A model generated the notes under the pieces. That model worked only from the letters and a program-made list of their open reading frames with translations, ran no database searches and had not been told where the DNA came from. From positions 4,030,001 through 4,094,000 of the forward strand of contig OZ241377.1 in assembly GCA_965200615.1 (NCBI GenBank): 64,000 nt of DNA. Direction: 5' to 3'. This DNA comes from Bin5 sp965200615. GTDB taxonomy: Bacteria; Chloroflexota; Anaerolineae; Caldilineales; Caldilineaceae. A program made the translations under genes and the position numbers. Of the stretch, positions 26,686-35,309 are shown in pieces; position 1 is the first letter of the stretch; each line of letters opens with the position of its first letter.

Positions 26686-27435
26686 CTAAAGGATCTGGCT
26701 GAGGAAGAGTTTGGTGCGCTCGTGCTGAGCGTTGGTGAAGAAGTGTTCGGGTGTGCCGACCTCCATGATTTCGCCGCCGTCCATGAATACGATGCGGTCG
26801 GCAACTTCGCGGGCGAAGCCCATCTCGTGGGTGACGACGAGCATGGTCATGCCGGATTCGGCCAACTCTTGCATAACGTCGAGAACTTCCTTGATCATTT
26901 CCGGATCGAGTGCTGAGGTCGGTTCGTCGAAGAGCATGATCTTAGGAGACATGGCGAGCGAGCGGGCGATTGCGACGCGCTGCTGCTGGCCGCCGGACAG
27001 CTGACCGGGATACTTGTCGGCCTGTTCAGGGATTCCCACGCGATTAAGCAGGCCCATGGCGGTCTCCTGGGCCTCTTCCTTCTTCATCTTGCGGACCTGG
27101 ATAGGCGCCAGCGTTATGTTCTCCATCACCGTGAGGTGAGGGAAGAGGTTGAACTGCTGGAAGACCATTCCGGCTTCGGAGCGGATCTGCTCGATATTGC
27201 GCACGTCGCGCGTAAGTGGAATGCCGTCGACGATGATGTCGCCGGCCTGATGCTCTTCCAGGCGGTTGATACAGCGGATGAAGGTTGATTTGCCGGAACC
27301 GGAAGGGCCGATGATGACAACCACTTCCCGGGCTTTGACGCGCAGGCTACAGTCTTTGAGAGCCTGGAAGTCGCCGAACCATTTGCATACGTCCTGGCAG
27401 ATGATGATTTCTTCAGTTGTGGCATTTTCAGACAT
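26686..27435 (-). CDS. aapP: General amino-acid ABC transporter ATP-binding protein
   Basis: This is the ATPase of an amino-acid importer, 249 aa. Walker A is GPSGSGKST (43-51), the signature LSGGQQQRVAIARSLA, Walker B IMLFDEPTSALDPE and the switch His in VVTHEMGFAREVA. This is the full set of the PAAT (GlnQ/AapP) family. ATG 27435 is preceded by AGAGGTG; an upstream in-frame extension to 27804 overlaps the permease and is not credible. It is the last gene of a four-gene operon, in the order typical of aapJQMP. Confidence 0.92.
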   Translation of the reverse strand: MSENATTEEIIICQDVCKWFGDFQALKDCSLRVKAREVVVIIGPSGSGKSTFIRCINRLEEHQAGDIIVDGIPLTRDVRNIEQIRSEAGMVFQQFNLFPHLTVMENITLAPIQVRKMKKEEAQETAMGLLNRVGIPEQADKYPGQLSGGQQQRVAIARSLAMSPKIMLFDEPTSALDPEMIKEVLDVMQELAESGMTMLVVTHEMGFAREVADRIVFMDGGEIMEVGTPEHFFTNAQHERTKLFLSQIL

Positions 27436-27490
27436 GGTAGGCACCTCTTGCTGCGTAACCGGTGAGGAAGGCTGCTCCAGTGTTTCCGCG

Positions 27491-28711
27491 CTAGCGTTCG
27501 CCGACGCCCAGCCGCTGTTCAATGCGGCGGCTGGCGTAGGACATGCTGTAGCTGAATATCCAGAAAAGGACGGCGATGAAGGCAAAGACTTCCGGTTGTG
27601 TACCGAGCCAGTCGGGATTGGCAATGATTGTACGGGCGATGCCGAGCAGGTCGAATATACCGACGAGCGCGACAAGGGTTGTGTCCTTGAAAAGGCTGAT
27701 GAACTGCCCCACAAGAACGGGGATGACGGCGCGCAGTGCCTGGGGCAGGATGATATGCATTGTGGACTGGAAGGTACTGAGGCCCAGAGCCTGAGCGGCC
27801 TCATACTGGCCGCGAGAGATCGATTGCAGACCGCCGCGCACGTTTTCGGCGGTATAGGCGGCGGAGAAGAGTGTGATGGCTACGAGGGCGCGCAGGACGC
27901 GGTCGACGAGGGGGAATCCGTCGGGCAGGAACAGCTGCAGCATGACCTGACCCATGAAGAGCAGGCTGATAAGCGGGACGCCGCGAATGAATTCGATGTA
28001 GACAACACTGATTACGCGGATGGCGGGCAGTTTCGACTGGCGGCCGAGCGCGAGCAGGACACCAAGCGGGAACGAAAGCGTGATGCCGAAGAAGGCGAGC
28101 AGGAGGGAGAGGAGAAGGCCTCCCCAGAGGATGGGTTGGACGGGGGGCATCGGGCCTTCTTCGGCGCCGACGCCGCGCAGAAGGATAAGCATGACAACAA
28201 GGTAGGCGAGGAGCAGGTAGGCTGCGGCGCGGCCGCGGCGCTGAATAGGCAGATAGCCCGCGATGAGATATCCGGCGCCAGAGATGCCGGCGGTTATGAG
28301 TAGATTGAGTCTGGTCCCCATGGAGAAGAATGGGATGAGCATGAGGACGAAAGGGATTGCGATGAGGACGCGGGCGGCGCCACTGAATTGCCCGCTGATG
28401 AGCCTCCACATTATGCTAACTACGGCGCCGAGCAGGTAAATGATGAGCCAGAGGCGCCAGGCTTCGACAGCGGGGTACTGGCCGCGCATGATGAGGTTGA
28501 AGTTGGCGGGGATGACGCCCCATTCGGCGTTGACGAAAGCCCAGCGCAAGAGGAGACGGGCGATGAAGAAGACGGAGGCCAAGGCGACAACGGTGAGTAG
28601 CGAGTTAAACAGGTCGCTGAACAGATTTCTCCGAAGCCAGCCCAAGACAGTGTAGCGCTCGGTTACTGGAAGGACAGAGCGGTCCGAAGGCGCGCCAGCG
28701 GCTGTGGTCAT
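27491..28711 (-). CDS. aapM: General amino-acid ABC transporter permease
   Basis: This is a 406-aa permease, longer than simple HisM proteins because of an extra N-terminal multi-helix region, as in AapM. The C-terminal core contains YIEFIRGVPLISLLFMGQV, VRGGLQSISRGQYEAAQALG (EAA loop) and ILPQALRAVIPVLVGQFISL. It pairs with AapQ, whose gene lies 76 nt upstream, and with AapP, whose gene starts 55 nt downstream. Confidence 0.88.
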   Translation of the reverse strand: MTTAAGAPSDRSVLPVTERYTVLGWLRRNLFSDLFNSLLTVVALASVFFIARLLLRWAFVNAEWGVIPANFNLIMRGQYPAVEAWRLWLIIYLLGAVVSIMWRLISGQFSGAARVLIAIPFVLMLIPFFSMGTRLNLLITAGISGAGYLIAGYLPIQRRGRAAAYLLLAYLVVMLILLRGVGAEEGPMPPVQPILWGGLLLSLLLAFFGITLSFPLGVLLALGRQSKLPAIRVISVVYIEFIRGVPLISLLFMGQVMLQLFLPDGFPLVDRVLRALVAITLFSAAYTAENVRGGLQSISRGQYEAAQALGLSTFQSTMHIILPQALRAVIPVLVGQFISLFKDTTLVALVGIFDLLGIARTIIANPDWLGTQPEVFAFIAVLFWIFSYSMSYASRRIEQRLGVGER

Positions 28712-28787
28712 CTGGTCGGTGGTTCCTTGCGGTGTGCGTTACAGGTGGTTGGTTGCCGGTTCCGGGATTTTCATACTCAGATTGCCG

Positions 28788-29972
28788 CTATCGCTCTACG
28801 AGACGAATGCGGCGGTTATAGATATTCATGAGCAGGGAGGTCAGCAGGCTGAGTGACAGGTAGGTGCCCATGATCATGGTAAACATTTCGATTTCGCGAC
28901 CGGTCTGGTTGAGAATCGTGTTGCCGGCGACGGCGAACAGGTCTGGATAGCCGATGGCGATAGCCAGAGAGGAGTTCTTGGTCAGGTTCAGGTACTGGCT
29001 GGTGAGCGGCGGGATGATGACCCGCAAGGCCTGGGGGAAAATGATAAGGCGCAGGGTCTGTGCCGGGTTGAGACCCAGGGAAGTGGCGGCTTCCCGCTGG
29101 CCCTTGGAAACAGACTGGATTCCAGCGCGCACGACTTCGGCGATAAAGGCCGCAGTATAGATGATGAGTCCGGAAAGCAGTGCCATAAACTGCTGGCTCA
29201 GAATCTTCCCTCCCTTGGTGTTGAAGCCTTCCAGAAAGGGTTGGTCGAGGGTCACGGGTTGCGGCAGAACTATCCAACCGACGAGGCCGACCGCGGCTAC
29301 GGTTACAAGGAACCATAGCGTGATGAGCGGCATACGGCCGGTGCGTTTGCCCTGCTCACGCAGGAAGTATGAAACGACGGCACCAAGGACGATGCCAGCG
29401 CCTAAAACAACCAGAAAGGTACCCCAGGAGTCGGTAGGGATACCCCAGGGAATGGCGACCCCGCGGTTGCTGAGAAATATGGGGCCGGGCAGGATTATGG
29501 CTTCGGCCACGCGCGGCAGCTTGAGGAAGACGGCCTGCGCCCAGAAGATAAGCAGAACAAGCAGAGGGATGTTGCGAAAGATATCGATGTAGATGGAGGC
29601 AATGCGGCTGACCAGAAAGTTGGTGGAAAGGCGCATGACGCCGATGACGATTCCGAGAGCGGTGGCAAAGATGATGCCGAGGAAGGCGACCTGAAAGGTA
29701 TTGAGAAGACCGACAACAAAGGCCCTGAGGTAGGTTCTTTCGCGCGAGTATTCGATCAGGCTTTCGCCAATATCGAAGCCGGCGGCCTGGCCGAGGAAGC
29801 TGAAGCTAATAGCGACGTTGTGCTTCTCTCGCAGCCCGGTAATCATGTTGCTGTAAAAAAACAGACCCAGCCCGACGACGATAATGACGACCAGGAGTTG
29901 ACTGAAGATGCCGAGCACGCGCTCATCGCGGTAGAAGGGCGGGCGAACCTGACTGGCGTGGATCTCCTGCAT
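28788..29972 (-). CDS. aapQ: General amino-acid ABC transporter permease
   Basis: This is a 394-aa permease from ATG 29972; a frame to 30026 exists, but homologues begin near the RPPFYRDERVL segment. The long region between the first helices and the core, with FSFLGQAAGFDIGESLIEYSRERTY, is typical of AapQ. The core has YIDIFRNIPLLVLLIFW, VRAGIQSVSKGQREAATSLG and IFPQALRVIIPPLTSQYLNL. It follows aapJ after a small hairpin. The ribosome-binding site is weak. Confidence 0.88.
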   Translation of the reverse strand: MQEIHASQVRPPFYRDERVLGIFSQLLVVIIVVGLGLFFYSNMITGLREKHNVAISFSFLGQAAGFDIGESLIEYSRERTYLRAFVVGLLNTFQVAFLGIIFATALGIVIGVMRLSTNFLVSRIASIYIDIFRNIPLLVLLIFWAQAVFLKLPRVAEAIILPGPIFLSNRGVAIPWGIPTDSWGTFLVVLGAGIVLGAVVSYFLREQGKRTGRMPLITLWFLVTVAAVGLVGWIVLPQPVTLDQPFLEGFNTKGGKILSQQFMALLSGLIIYTAAFIAEVVRAGIQSVSKGQREAATSLGLNPAQTLRLIIFPQALRVIIPPLTSQYLNLTKNSSLAIAIGYPDLFAVAGNTILNQTGREIEMFTMIMGTYLSLSLLTSLLMNIYNRRIRLVER

Positions 29973-30001
29973 AGGCTGTCTCAGGGGTAGGTACAGCCAT
30001 A

Positions 30002-30023
30002 CGGCCAGCCGTGAGACTGGCCG
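30002..30023 (-). other. Stem-loop between aapJ and aapQ
   Basis: CGGCCAG (30002-30008) pairs with CTGGCCG (30017-30023) around an 8-nt loop. No T-run. It is one more hairpin placed directly after a binding-protein gene. Confidence 0.45.
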
Positions 30024-30041
30024 CATGGCATGGTAAGTGAA

Positions 30042-31139
30042 TTAGCGGATCGGGGGCGCGTACAGGATGCCGCCGTCGGTGTAGAGGCTGTTCAGGCCGC
30101 GGGGAAGGTCAAAGACCGTGTCGGGGCCGAGATTGCGGTCGTAGATCTCAGCGTAGTTGCCGAGTTGCTTGATCACATCCACGAAGCAACCGGAGTTGGA
30201 GAGACCGATCTTGGCGCAGAAGTCACCTTCCAGACCCAGAAGTTTACGAATGTTGGGGTCATTGCTGTCCATGAAGCTGTCGACGTTCTGGGAGGTGATG
30301 CCGTGTTCTTCAGCCAACATGGTGGCGTAGACGACCCAGTTGACAATATCGAACCACTGGTCGTCGCCATGGCGGACGGCCGGGCCCAGAGGCTCCTTGG
30401 AGAGTGTCACGTTGATGATAACGTGGTCTCCAGGGACTGTGAGCGTGGTCTGGCGGGAGACGAGGCTGGACTTGTCGGTGGTGACGGCGTCGCAGCGGCC
30501 TTCGTCGTAGGCGGTGAAGGACTGGTCGAAGTCTTCGAAGACGACGGCTTCGTAGTCAACCCCGGCCGCGGCGAACTGATCGGCGAGGTTAAGCTCGGTG
30601 GTCGTACCGGTCACGACGCAGACGGAGGCGCCCTGCAGGTCCTGCAGTGTTGCGACGCCGCTCTCTTTGCGCACCATCAGACCCTGGCCATCATAAAAGG
30701 TGGTGGGGCCGAAGTTCATGCCCAAGTCGGTGTCGCGAGACATCGTCCAAGTGGTGTTGCGGATGATGACGTCGCCCTCACCGCTGGAGAGAATGGTGAA
30801 GCGCTCTTTGGCGGTAGCAGGCCGCACTTCGAGGGCATTAGCGTCGCCAAAGATGGCCGCGGCGATGGCGCGGCAGTAGTCGACGTCAAAGCCGGAGAAG
30901 TTGCCTTCGGAATCGAGGAAGCCGAAGCCGGGGAGCTGGGCGTTGCCGATGCAGACCAGTTTGCCGCGTTCCTGCACGATGCTGAGCGTGGACTGCACTT
31001 CCTGCATTGCCGGCGCTGCCGCTTCGTCTGATTCGACAACTTCTGGTCCGGCTGCAGGACTCATACATGCGGCGATAATCATGCCAATGACCATTGACAG
31101 AATCATCCCTGCCTTGTTCAATTTCCTCATGCTCTTCAT
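30042..31139 (-). CDS. aapJ: General amino-acid ABC transporter substrate-binding protein
   Basis: This is a 365-aa receptor of the AapJ/BztA type. A signal peptide with lipobox (IIAAC at about residues 21-25) predicts a lipoprotein. Diagnostic stretches are QERGKLVCIGNAQLPGFGFLD, SGFDVDYCRAIAAAIFGD, IRNTTWTMSRDTDLGMNFGP, and the long C-terminal half with GITSQNVDSFM and NSLYTDGGILYAPP. AAGGAG precedes the ATG. It heads the aapJQMP operon. The family transports many L-amino acids; breadth here is inferred from homology. Confidence 0.92.
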   Translation of the reverse strand: MKSMRKLNKAGMILSMVIGMIIAACMSPAAGPEVVESDEAAAPAMQEVQSTLSIVQERGKLVCIGNAQLPGFGFLDSEGNFSGFDVDYCRAIAAAIFGDANALEVRPATAKERFTILSSGEGDVIIRNTTWTMSRDTDLGMNFGPTTFYDGQGLMVRKESGVATLQDLQGASVCVVTGTTTELNLADQFAAAGVDYEAVVFEDFDQSFTAYDEGRCDAVTTDKSSLVSRQTTLTVPGDHVIINVTLSKEPLGPAVRHGDDQWFDIVNWVVYATMLAEEHGITSQNVDSFMDSNDPNIRKLLGLEGDFCAKIGLSNSGCFVDVIKQLGNYAEIYDRNLGPDTVFDLPRGLNSLYTDGGILYAPPIR

Positions 31140-31430
31140 GGTGTGCTCCTTGCATTGGATGGTGGAAACGGTAACGGACTTCTAACACTTGCAAACTGGT
31201 GACGGTCCATCTTGTGACCGAGCGCAGCAGCGTTGCCCGCGGATCCGTTGCATGCTGAATTCGGCCCTTCAACCATGCAGCAAGGGCTGCGATGGAATCA
31301 CCATAATGAAGTATAATACAAGTCTGACAACGCCACAACAGAGTTAGTTTAGTGGGAATTGGGTTTTGAGGCAATGACGCCGTTTCCGACGTGGAACAAG
31401 AATGGACACTAAGATCGGGAACAGAAAGTG

Positions 31431-31664
31431 ATGAGCTTGCGTTGTAAAGAGGGGCGTCCCGCGCTCTACGAGGCGCTGACGGATATGGACTCTCAGGCAG
31501 GGATGCCAGACATTTCCGATTGCATAATCGGGACCTGTCCGTGGTCCGGCGATCCAGCGGGGGATTCGCTGACAGTTTATGACGGCGAGGTTTTCGGATT
31601 TTGTAATCCAGGGTACAGAAGTCAGTTTGAGAGCGCGATCCCCCACTGTGAGCAGGCAGGGTGA
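31431..31664 (+). CDS. Small YHS-like cysteine protein, possibly degenerate
   Basis: This 77-aa product has DCIIGTCPWSGDPAGDSLTVYDG and VFGFCNPGYRSQFE. It resembles small proteins with a metal-binding YHS/TRASH-like fold in which CPxxG and FCNPxCR carry the cysteines. Here the last conserved Cys of FCNPGCR is Tyr, so metal binding may be impaired. The ribosome-binding site is weak and a GTG at 31428 is an alternative start. It stands alone between aapJ (divergent) and the zinc-ribbon gene. Confidence 0.45.
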   Translation: MSLRCKEGRPALYEALTDMDSQAGMPDISDCIIGTCPWSGDPAGDSLTVYDGEVFGFCNPGYRSQFESAIPHCEQAG

Positions 31665-31759
31665 TCGGAAGGTGAGAGGATCGCCTTCAATCGCCACGTC
31701 CACTGTCGCGATGTGAAGTTGGCTCAGTCAAGATACATACAGCGAATGACCGGTTGCTT

Positions 31760-31788
31760 TTGGGCATATATTGGTGGTGGGATATAAT
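31760..31788 (+). promoter_or_regulatory. Promoter of the zinc-ribbon gene
   Basis: TATAAT (31783-31788) is a perfect -10; TTGGGC (31760-31765) is a partial -35 at the ideal 17-nt spacing. It lies about 90 nt before the next gene. Confidence 0.5.
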
Positions 31789-31878
31789 CGTCGAATGCCC
31801 GATTTCGGAGCTTTGCGAATTGCGCCACCGGCACAGATACAGTCCGGAGCGGGCCCGGCAACCTGACAGGAGAAGCGA

Positions 31879-32454
31879 ATGCTGGCGGAACTGTCCAACA
31901 CGATTGCAACCCTTATTGGGATTATCGTTGCCCTATTGGGCGCGTTCCTCTTTGCCTTCTGGATTGCAATGGGCATCTGGACGTTCAATGACATTCGCAG
32001 CCGGACACGGGACTGGCTGGCCATCGTTCTTGCCAGCTTTCTGGCGCTTGTGTTTCCTCTTGTCGGCCTCGTCCTCTACATGATGATTCGCCCCAGAGAG
32101 ACGCTGGCCGATGTATTCGATCGGGCGCTGGAAGAGGAGTCATTGCTCAGGGAATTGGAGGCGACACTTTCCTGTCACAATTGCGGACTGCCGGTACAGG
32201 ACAGCTGGAATTTCTGCTCAAACTGTCATAGCCAGTTGCGCTATGCGTGTTCCAACTGCGGCAAGGCGATGCGGCACGAGTGGAGCATCTGCGTCGGCTG
32301 CGGCGCAGACCAGACTGAGCAGGATTCTTCCGCGAGAGATGGACAGAGCAACTTCAGAAACAGAGCCGGCGGCTCAGTTTCGGCGGCCACACAAGAGACA
32401 GCGGCAGGCGCAGCGGCATTCGGACCCACGCAGGAATCTTCGCAAAGAAGATAG
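31879..32454 (+). CDS. Membrane-anchored double zinc-ribbon protein
   Basis: This is a 191-aa protein with two predicted membrane helices (about residues 8-30 and 45-68) and then a cytoplasmic part. After a short helical stretch (ADVFDRALEEESLLRELEA) come two zinc-ribbon modules: CHNCGLPVQDSWNFCSNC (about 99-116) and CSNCGKAMRHEWSICVGCG (about 123-141), giving eight cysteines in CxxC pairs. The C-terminal tail is Ala/Gln-rich. Proteins of this layout are common in Chloroflexota and have no known function. AGGAGAAG precedes the start; it converges with the TPP-enzyme gene, 19 nt apart. Confidence 0.75.
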   Translation: MLAELSNTIATLIGIIVALLGAFLFAFWIAMGIWTFNDIRSRTRDWLAIVLASFLALVFPLVGLVLYMMIRPRETLADVFDRALEEESLLRELEATLSCHNCGLPVQDSWNFCSNCHSQLRYACSNCGKAMRHEWSICVGCGADQTEQDSSARDGQSNFRNRAGGSVSAATQETAAGAAAFGPTQESSQRR

Positions 32455-32473
32455 TACACTCCCGGACATTGGT

Positions 32474-34111
32474 CTACTTCTCTTTCTTCCGTTCAGTGGG
32501 GGCGGACATCTTCGTCCAGGGCGCAGGCATCTCCCCGACGGGAACTTCAATAAGAACGGGCAGATCGGCGGTGAAGGCGTCGGACAGGGCGCTGCGGAGT
32601 TCGCCCGGCGCATGAACGCGGAGTGCACGCGCGCCAAAGGACTGGGCAAAAGCGACGAAATCGGGATTGCGCAGTTCGCTGGCGATGACGCGGCCGCCGT
32701 AATCCTGCTTCTGCATTCTAAGCACGTTGCCGTAGGCGGAATCGTTGAAAACGACGGTGACAGTGTTGATGCCATGCTGGACGGCGGTCGCCATTTCGGT
32801 GGCAGAGAAGAGCAGGCCACCGTCTCCGCTGACGCAGAGTACCGGCCGGTCGGGAAAGGCGACTTTGGCGCCTAGCGCGGCGGGGAAACTCCAGCCCAAC
32901 GTAACCTGATAGTTGGAGGTCAGGTAGGTCCGCGGCTGGTAGACCGGCATGGCTTCGCGGCTTACGTATCCCACCTGTGTAATATCTTCGACGTAGATGC
33001 CGTCGTCCGGCAGGGCCCCGCGGATGGCGCGCACGAAACTCATCTGCGGCTGAACCGACTCATATATCGCGTCCATTTCATCCTGCAAGGCCAGCATTTC
33101 GACCTGGCGGGAGCGCCTTTCGCGATGGCGCGACGCCAGTGCGGGCAGCAATGCTTGCAAGGCGTCGCGACAGTCCGCGACCAGAGAGACGTCCGGCGGT
33201 TCAAACCGATCGTGCTCCTCCGGGTCGATGTCTACGCGAATGAGGCGCAGATCGCCCGGCTTTCCCCAACGCATCATTGGGGTGGACAGGCGAGAGCCGA
33301 CAGAAATGGCGACATCGGCCTGCTCCCACAGCCGCCGACCGGGGCCATGTGAGTGGCTGAAGGGGTGGCGGCTGGAGAGGATGCCGCGACCGGATGCACT
33401 GGCGATGACAGGGGCTTGCAGGGTCTCGGAAAGTGTGCGAATCTCCTCGGTCGCACCGACAGCACCGCCGCCAACGAAGATAACCGGATTCCGCGCCCCG
33501 GCAAGGAGGCGGGCAGCTTCTGAGACCGCTTTGCCGTCAACGGCCGGCCGGTTCAGGGACAGAGGAACGGGTTCGTCATCGAACTCGGCCTGGCGGGAAA
33601 AGACGTTAAGCGGCACTTCAAGGCCAACGGGTCGTGGGCGGTCGGAGTGCATTGCGCTGAGCGCCTCGGCGAGCAGGCGCGGCACATCGGCGGGGCTTTC
33701 GACGCGGCGGGCCCACTTGGTGAGGGAGCGCAGGATTCCGAGCTGGTCGGGGATTTCGTGGAGCATGCCGTAGCCGCGGCCGATGTGGTCACTGTGGAGT
33801 TGACCCGTCAGGCAAAGGACGGGCGCGTTGGTAGCGTAGGCGGTGGAGAGGGCGGCGGCGGCATTGAGGAAGCCGGGACCTGGCACGACGACGTAGACAC
33901 CGGTCTTGCCGGAGGCAAGCGAGTAGCCGAGAGCCATGTAGGCGGCGCCCTGCTCGTGGCGCGTGTGGATGACGCGCATGCGGTCGCGGGCGTCGTAGAC
34001 GGCGGCATAGAAGTAGTCGTTCTGTACGCCGGGCAGGCCGAAGATGGTGTCGATGCCGTGTGAGAGAAGGCCGTTGACGAGCGCTTCGCCGCCGGTACGC
34101 GTAGTGGTCAT
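32474..34111 (-). CDS. Thiamine-diphosphate enzyme (acetolactate synthase-like)
   Basis: This 545-aa enzyme of the IlvB/POX/benzoylformate decarboxylase superfamily has N-terminal Pyr, central and C-terminal PP domains. The cofactor-activating Glu is E53 in TRHEQGAAYMA. The central domain has VIFVGGGAVGA, and the TPP/Mg motif is GDGGLLFSATEM...NDSAYGN. It is not necessarily acetolactate synthase: there is no regulatory subunit gene, and it is the last gene of an operon with a sugar-acid dehydratase (24 nt upstream). A 2-keto acid decarboxylase or lyase acting on the dehydratase product fits better; this is inference. Confidence 0.85.
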   Translation of the reverse strand: MTTTRTGGEALVNGLLSHGIDTIFGLPGVQNDYFYAAVYDARDRMRVIHTRHEQGAAYMALGYSLASGKTGVYVVVPGPGFLNAAAALSTAYATNAPVLCLTGQLHSDHIGRGYGMLHEIPDQLGILRSLTKWARRVESPADVPRLLAEALSAMHSDRPRPVGLEVPLNVFSRQAEFDDEPVPLSLNRPAVDGKAVSEAARLLAGARNPVIFVGGGAVGATEEIRTLSETLQAPVIASASGRGILSSRHPFSHSHGPGRRLWEQADVAISVGSRLSTPMMRWGKPGDLRLIRVDIDPEEHDRFEPPDVSLVADCRDALQALLPALASRHRERRSRQVEMLALQDEMDAIYESVQPQMSFVRAIRGALPDDGIYVEDITQVGYVSREAMPVYQPRTYLTSNYQVTLGWSFPAALGAKVAFPDRPVLCVSGDGGLLFSATEMATAVQHGINTVTVVFNDSAYGNVLRMQKQDYGGRVIASELRNPDFVAFAQSFGARALRVHAPGELRSALSDAFTADLPVLIEVPVGEMPAPWTKMSAPTERKKEK

Positions 34112-34135
34112 TGGGTCGGCTCCGGGAGGCTGGGG

Positions 34136-35251
34136 CTAGTGGGCAACCGAACCGTCGGCGTGATAGTTGCCGAGGATATTCTTGGGCTGATAGGGGTAGC
34201 TGGCCAGTTTGCTCTCGTCAATGTGAAGTCCGATGCCGGGGCGGTCCGAGACGACGAAGTAGCCGCCCTGACGCTCGACCGGCGTGTCGACGATGTCGTT
34301 GAAGGCGTCGGCGGTGGGATGGCTTTCCATCAGCACGTAGTTGGGGATGGCGGCGTCGAGCTGGCAGAAGGCAGCGATGTTGACGGGGCTACCCATCAGG
34401 TGTGGAAAGATGCCGACAAATGCGGATTCGGCGATGGCCGCGATCTTTTTGACCTGAGTGAAGCCGCCGGCGAGGGAGAGGTCCGGGCGGATAAGGCTGA
34501 CGATCTTGCGGTCGATGAGATCTTTGAACTGGAAGATGTTGTAGAAGCGTTCGCCGGTCGCTATAGGCAGGGGCACGGTTTTTGCGATGTACTCCATGGA
34601 CTCCAGGCTTTCAGGGGCGAGGGGGTCCTCGTAGTAGAGAATGCGGAAGGGCAGCAGTTCGCGGGCGAGTATGATCGCCTCTTCGGGACGAAGGTTGCGG
34701 TGGATTTCGAGACCGAGATCGATGTTGAAACCGACAGCATCGCGCACGGCGGCGACCATGGCGACGGCCTCGCCAACTACCTGGGAGGGCGTCTTGCGCT
34801 CGAAACCGGGCAGGAAGGGGGACATACGAAGGGAAATGTAGCCGGCCGCGACTTGCTGCTGGGCACTGGCAGCGCATTCGCCGACGGTTGCGCCACCTAC
34901 GTTGGCGAAAACTTTGATCTTGTCGCGCGCCCGGCCGCCCAGAAGTTGATGCACGGGCTGACCGACGGCCTGGCCGGCGATGTCCCACAGCGCGATGTCG
35001 ATGGCGCTGAGCGCGGCGCTGAGGGCAGCGCCCATGAAGTGGGCATCGCGGCTGACGGTCTGGTAGTGGTGTTCGATACGGGTGGCGTCCTTGCCGACAA
35101 AGTAGTCGCTCAGCTCGAGGATGGCGCGATTGACTACGCCATGATGCGCCCAGAGGCCGGCCTCGCCGTTGCCGACGAGGCCCTGGTCAGTGTAGACGCG
35201 CACGAGAAGGAACCTGTCTACCAGAAAGGGGGTAATCTTCTCTATTTTCAT
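34136..35251 (-). CDS. Enolase-superfamily (mandelate racemase/muconate lactonizing) dehydratase
   Basis: This is a 371-aa enzyme that probably dehydrates a sugar acid. ATG 35251 is preceded by GTGGAG; a longer frame to 35461 is not supported. The capping domain is N-terminal (MKIEKITPFLVDRFLLVRV). In the barrel the candidate metal ligands are E182 (in GLEIHRN, where Asp is more usual), E208 in YYEDP and E234 in ATGERF; H184 and H284 (FPHLMGSP) are candidate acid/base residues, similar to galactonate/gluconate dehydratases. It lies between the oligogalacturonate-lyase-like gene and the TPP enzyme. Confidence 0.88.
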   Translation of the reverse strand: MKIEKITPFLVDRFLLVRVYTDQGLVGNGEAGLWAHHGVVNRAILELSDYFVGKDATRIEHHYQTVSRDAHFMGAALSAALSAIDIALWDIAGQAVGQPVHQLLGGRARDKIKVFANVGGATVGECAASAQQQVAAGYISLRMSPFLPGFERKTPSQVVGEAVAMVAAVRDAVGFNIDLGLEIHRNLRPEEAIILARELLPFRILYYEDPLAPESLESMEYIAKTVPLPIATGERFYNIFQFKDLIDRKIVSLIRPDLSLAGGFTQVKKIAAIAESAFVGIFPHLMGSPVNIAAFCQLDAAIPNYVLMESHPTADAFNDIVDTPVERQGGYFVVSDRPGIGLHIDESKLASYPYQPKNILGNYHADGSVAH

Positions 35252-35309
35252 CGATGGCTCCACCATTTGACAGCAGGTCGTTGAAGGCGAAAATCCGGGG
35301 TCCCATGCG

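Noticed and set aside
34139..35284. 381-aa plus-strand frame opposite the enolase-superfamily gene
   Set aside because: Typical GC-rich antisense open frame of Gly/Val/Asp-rich composition, fully covered by a well-supported minus-strand gene.
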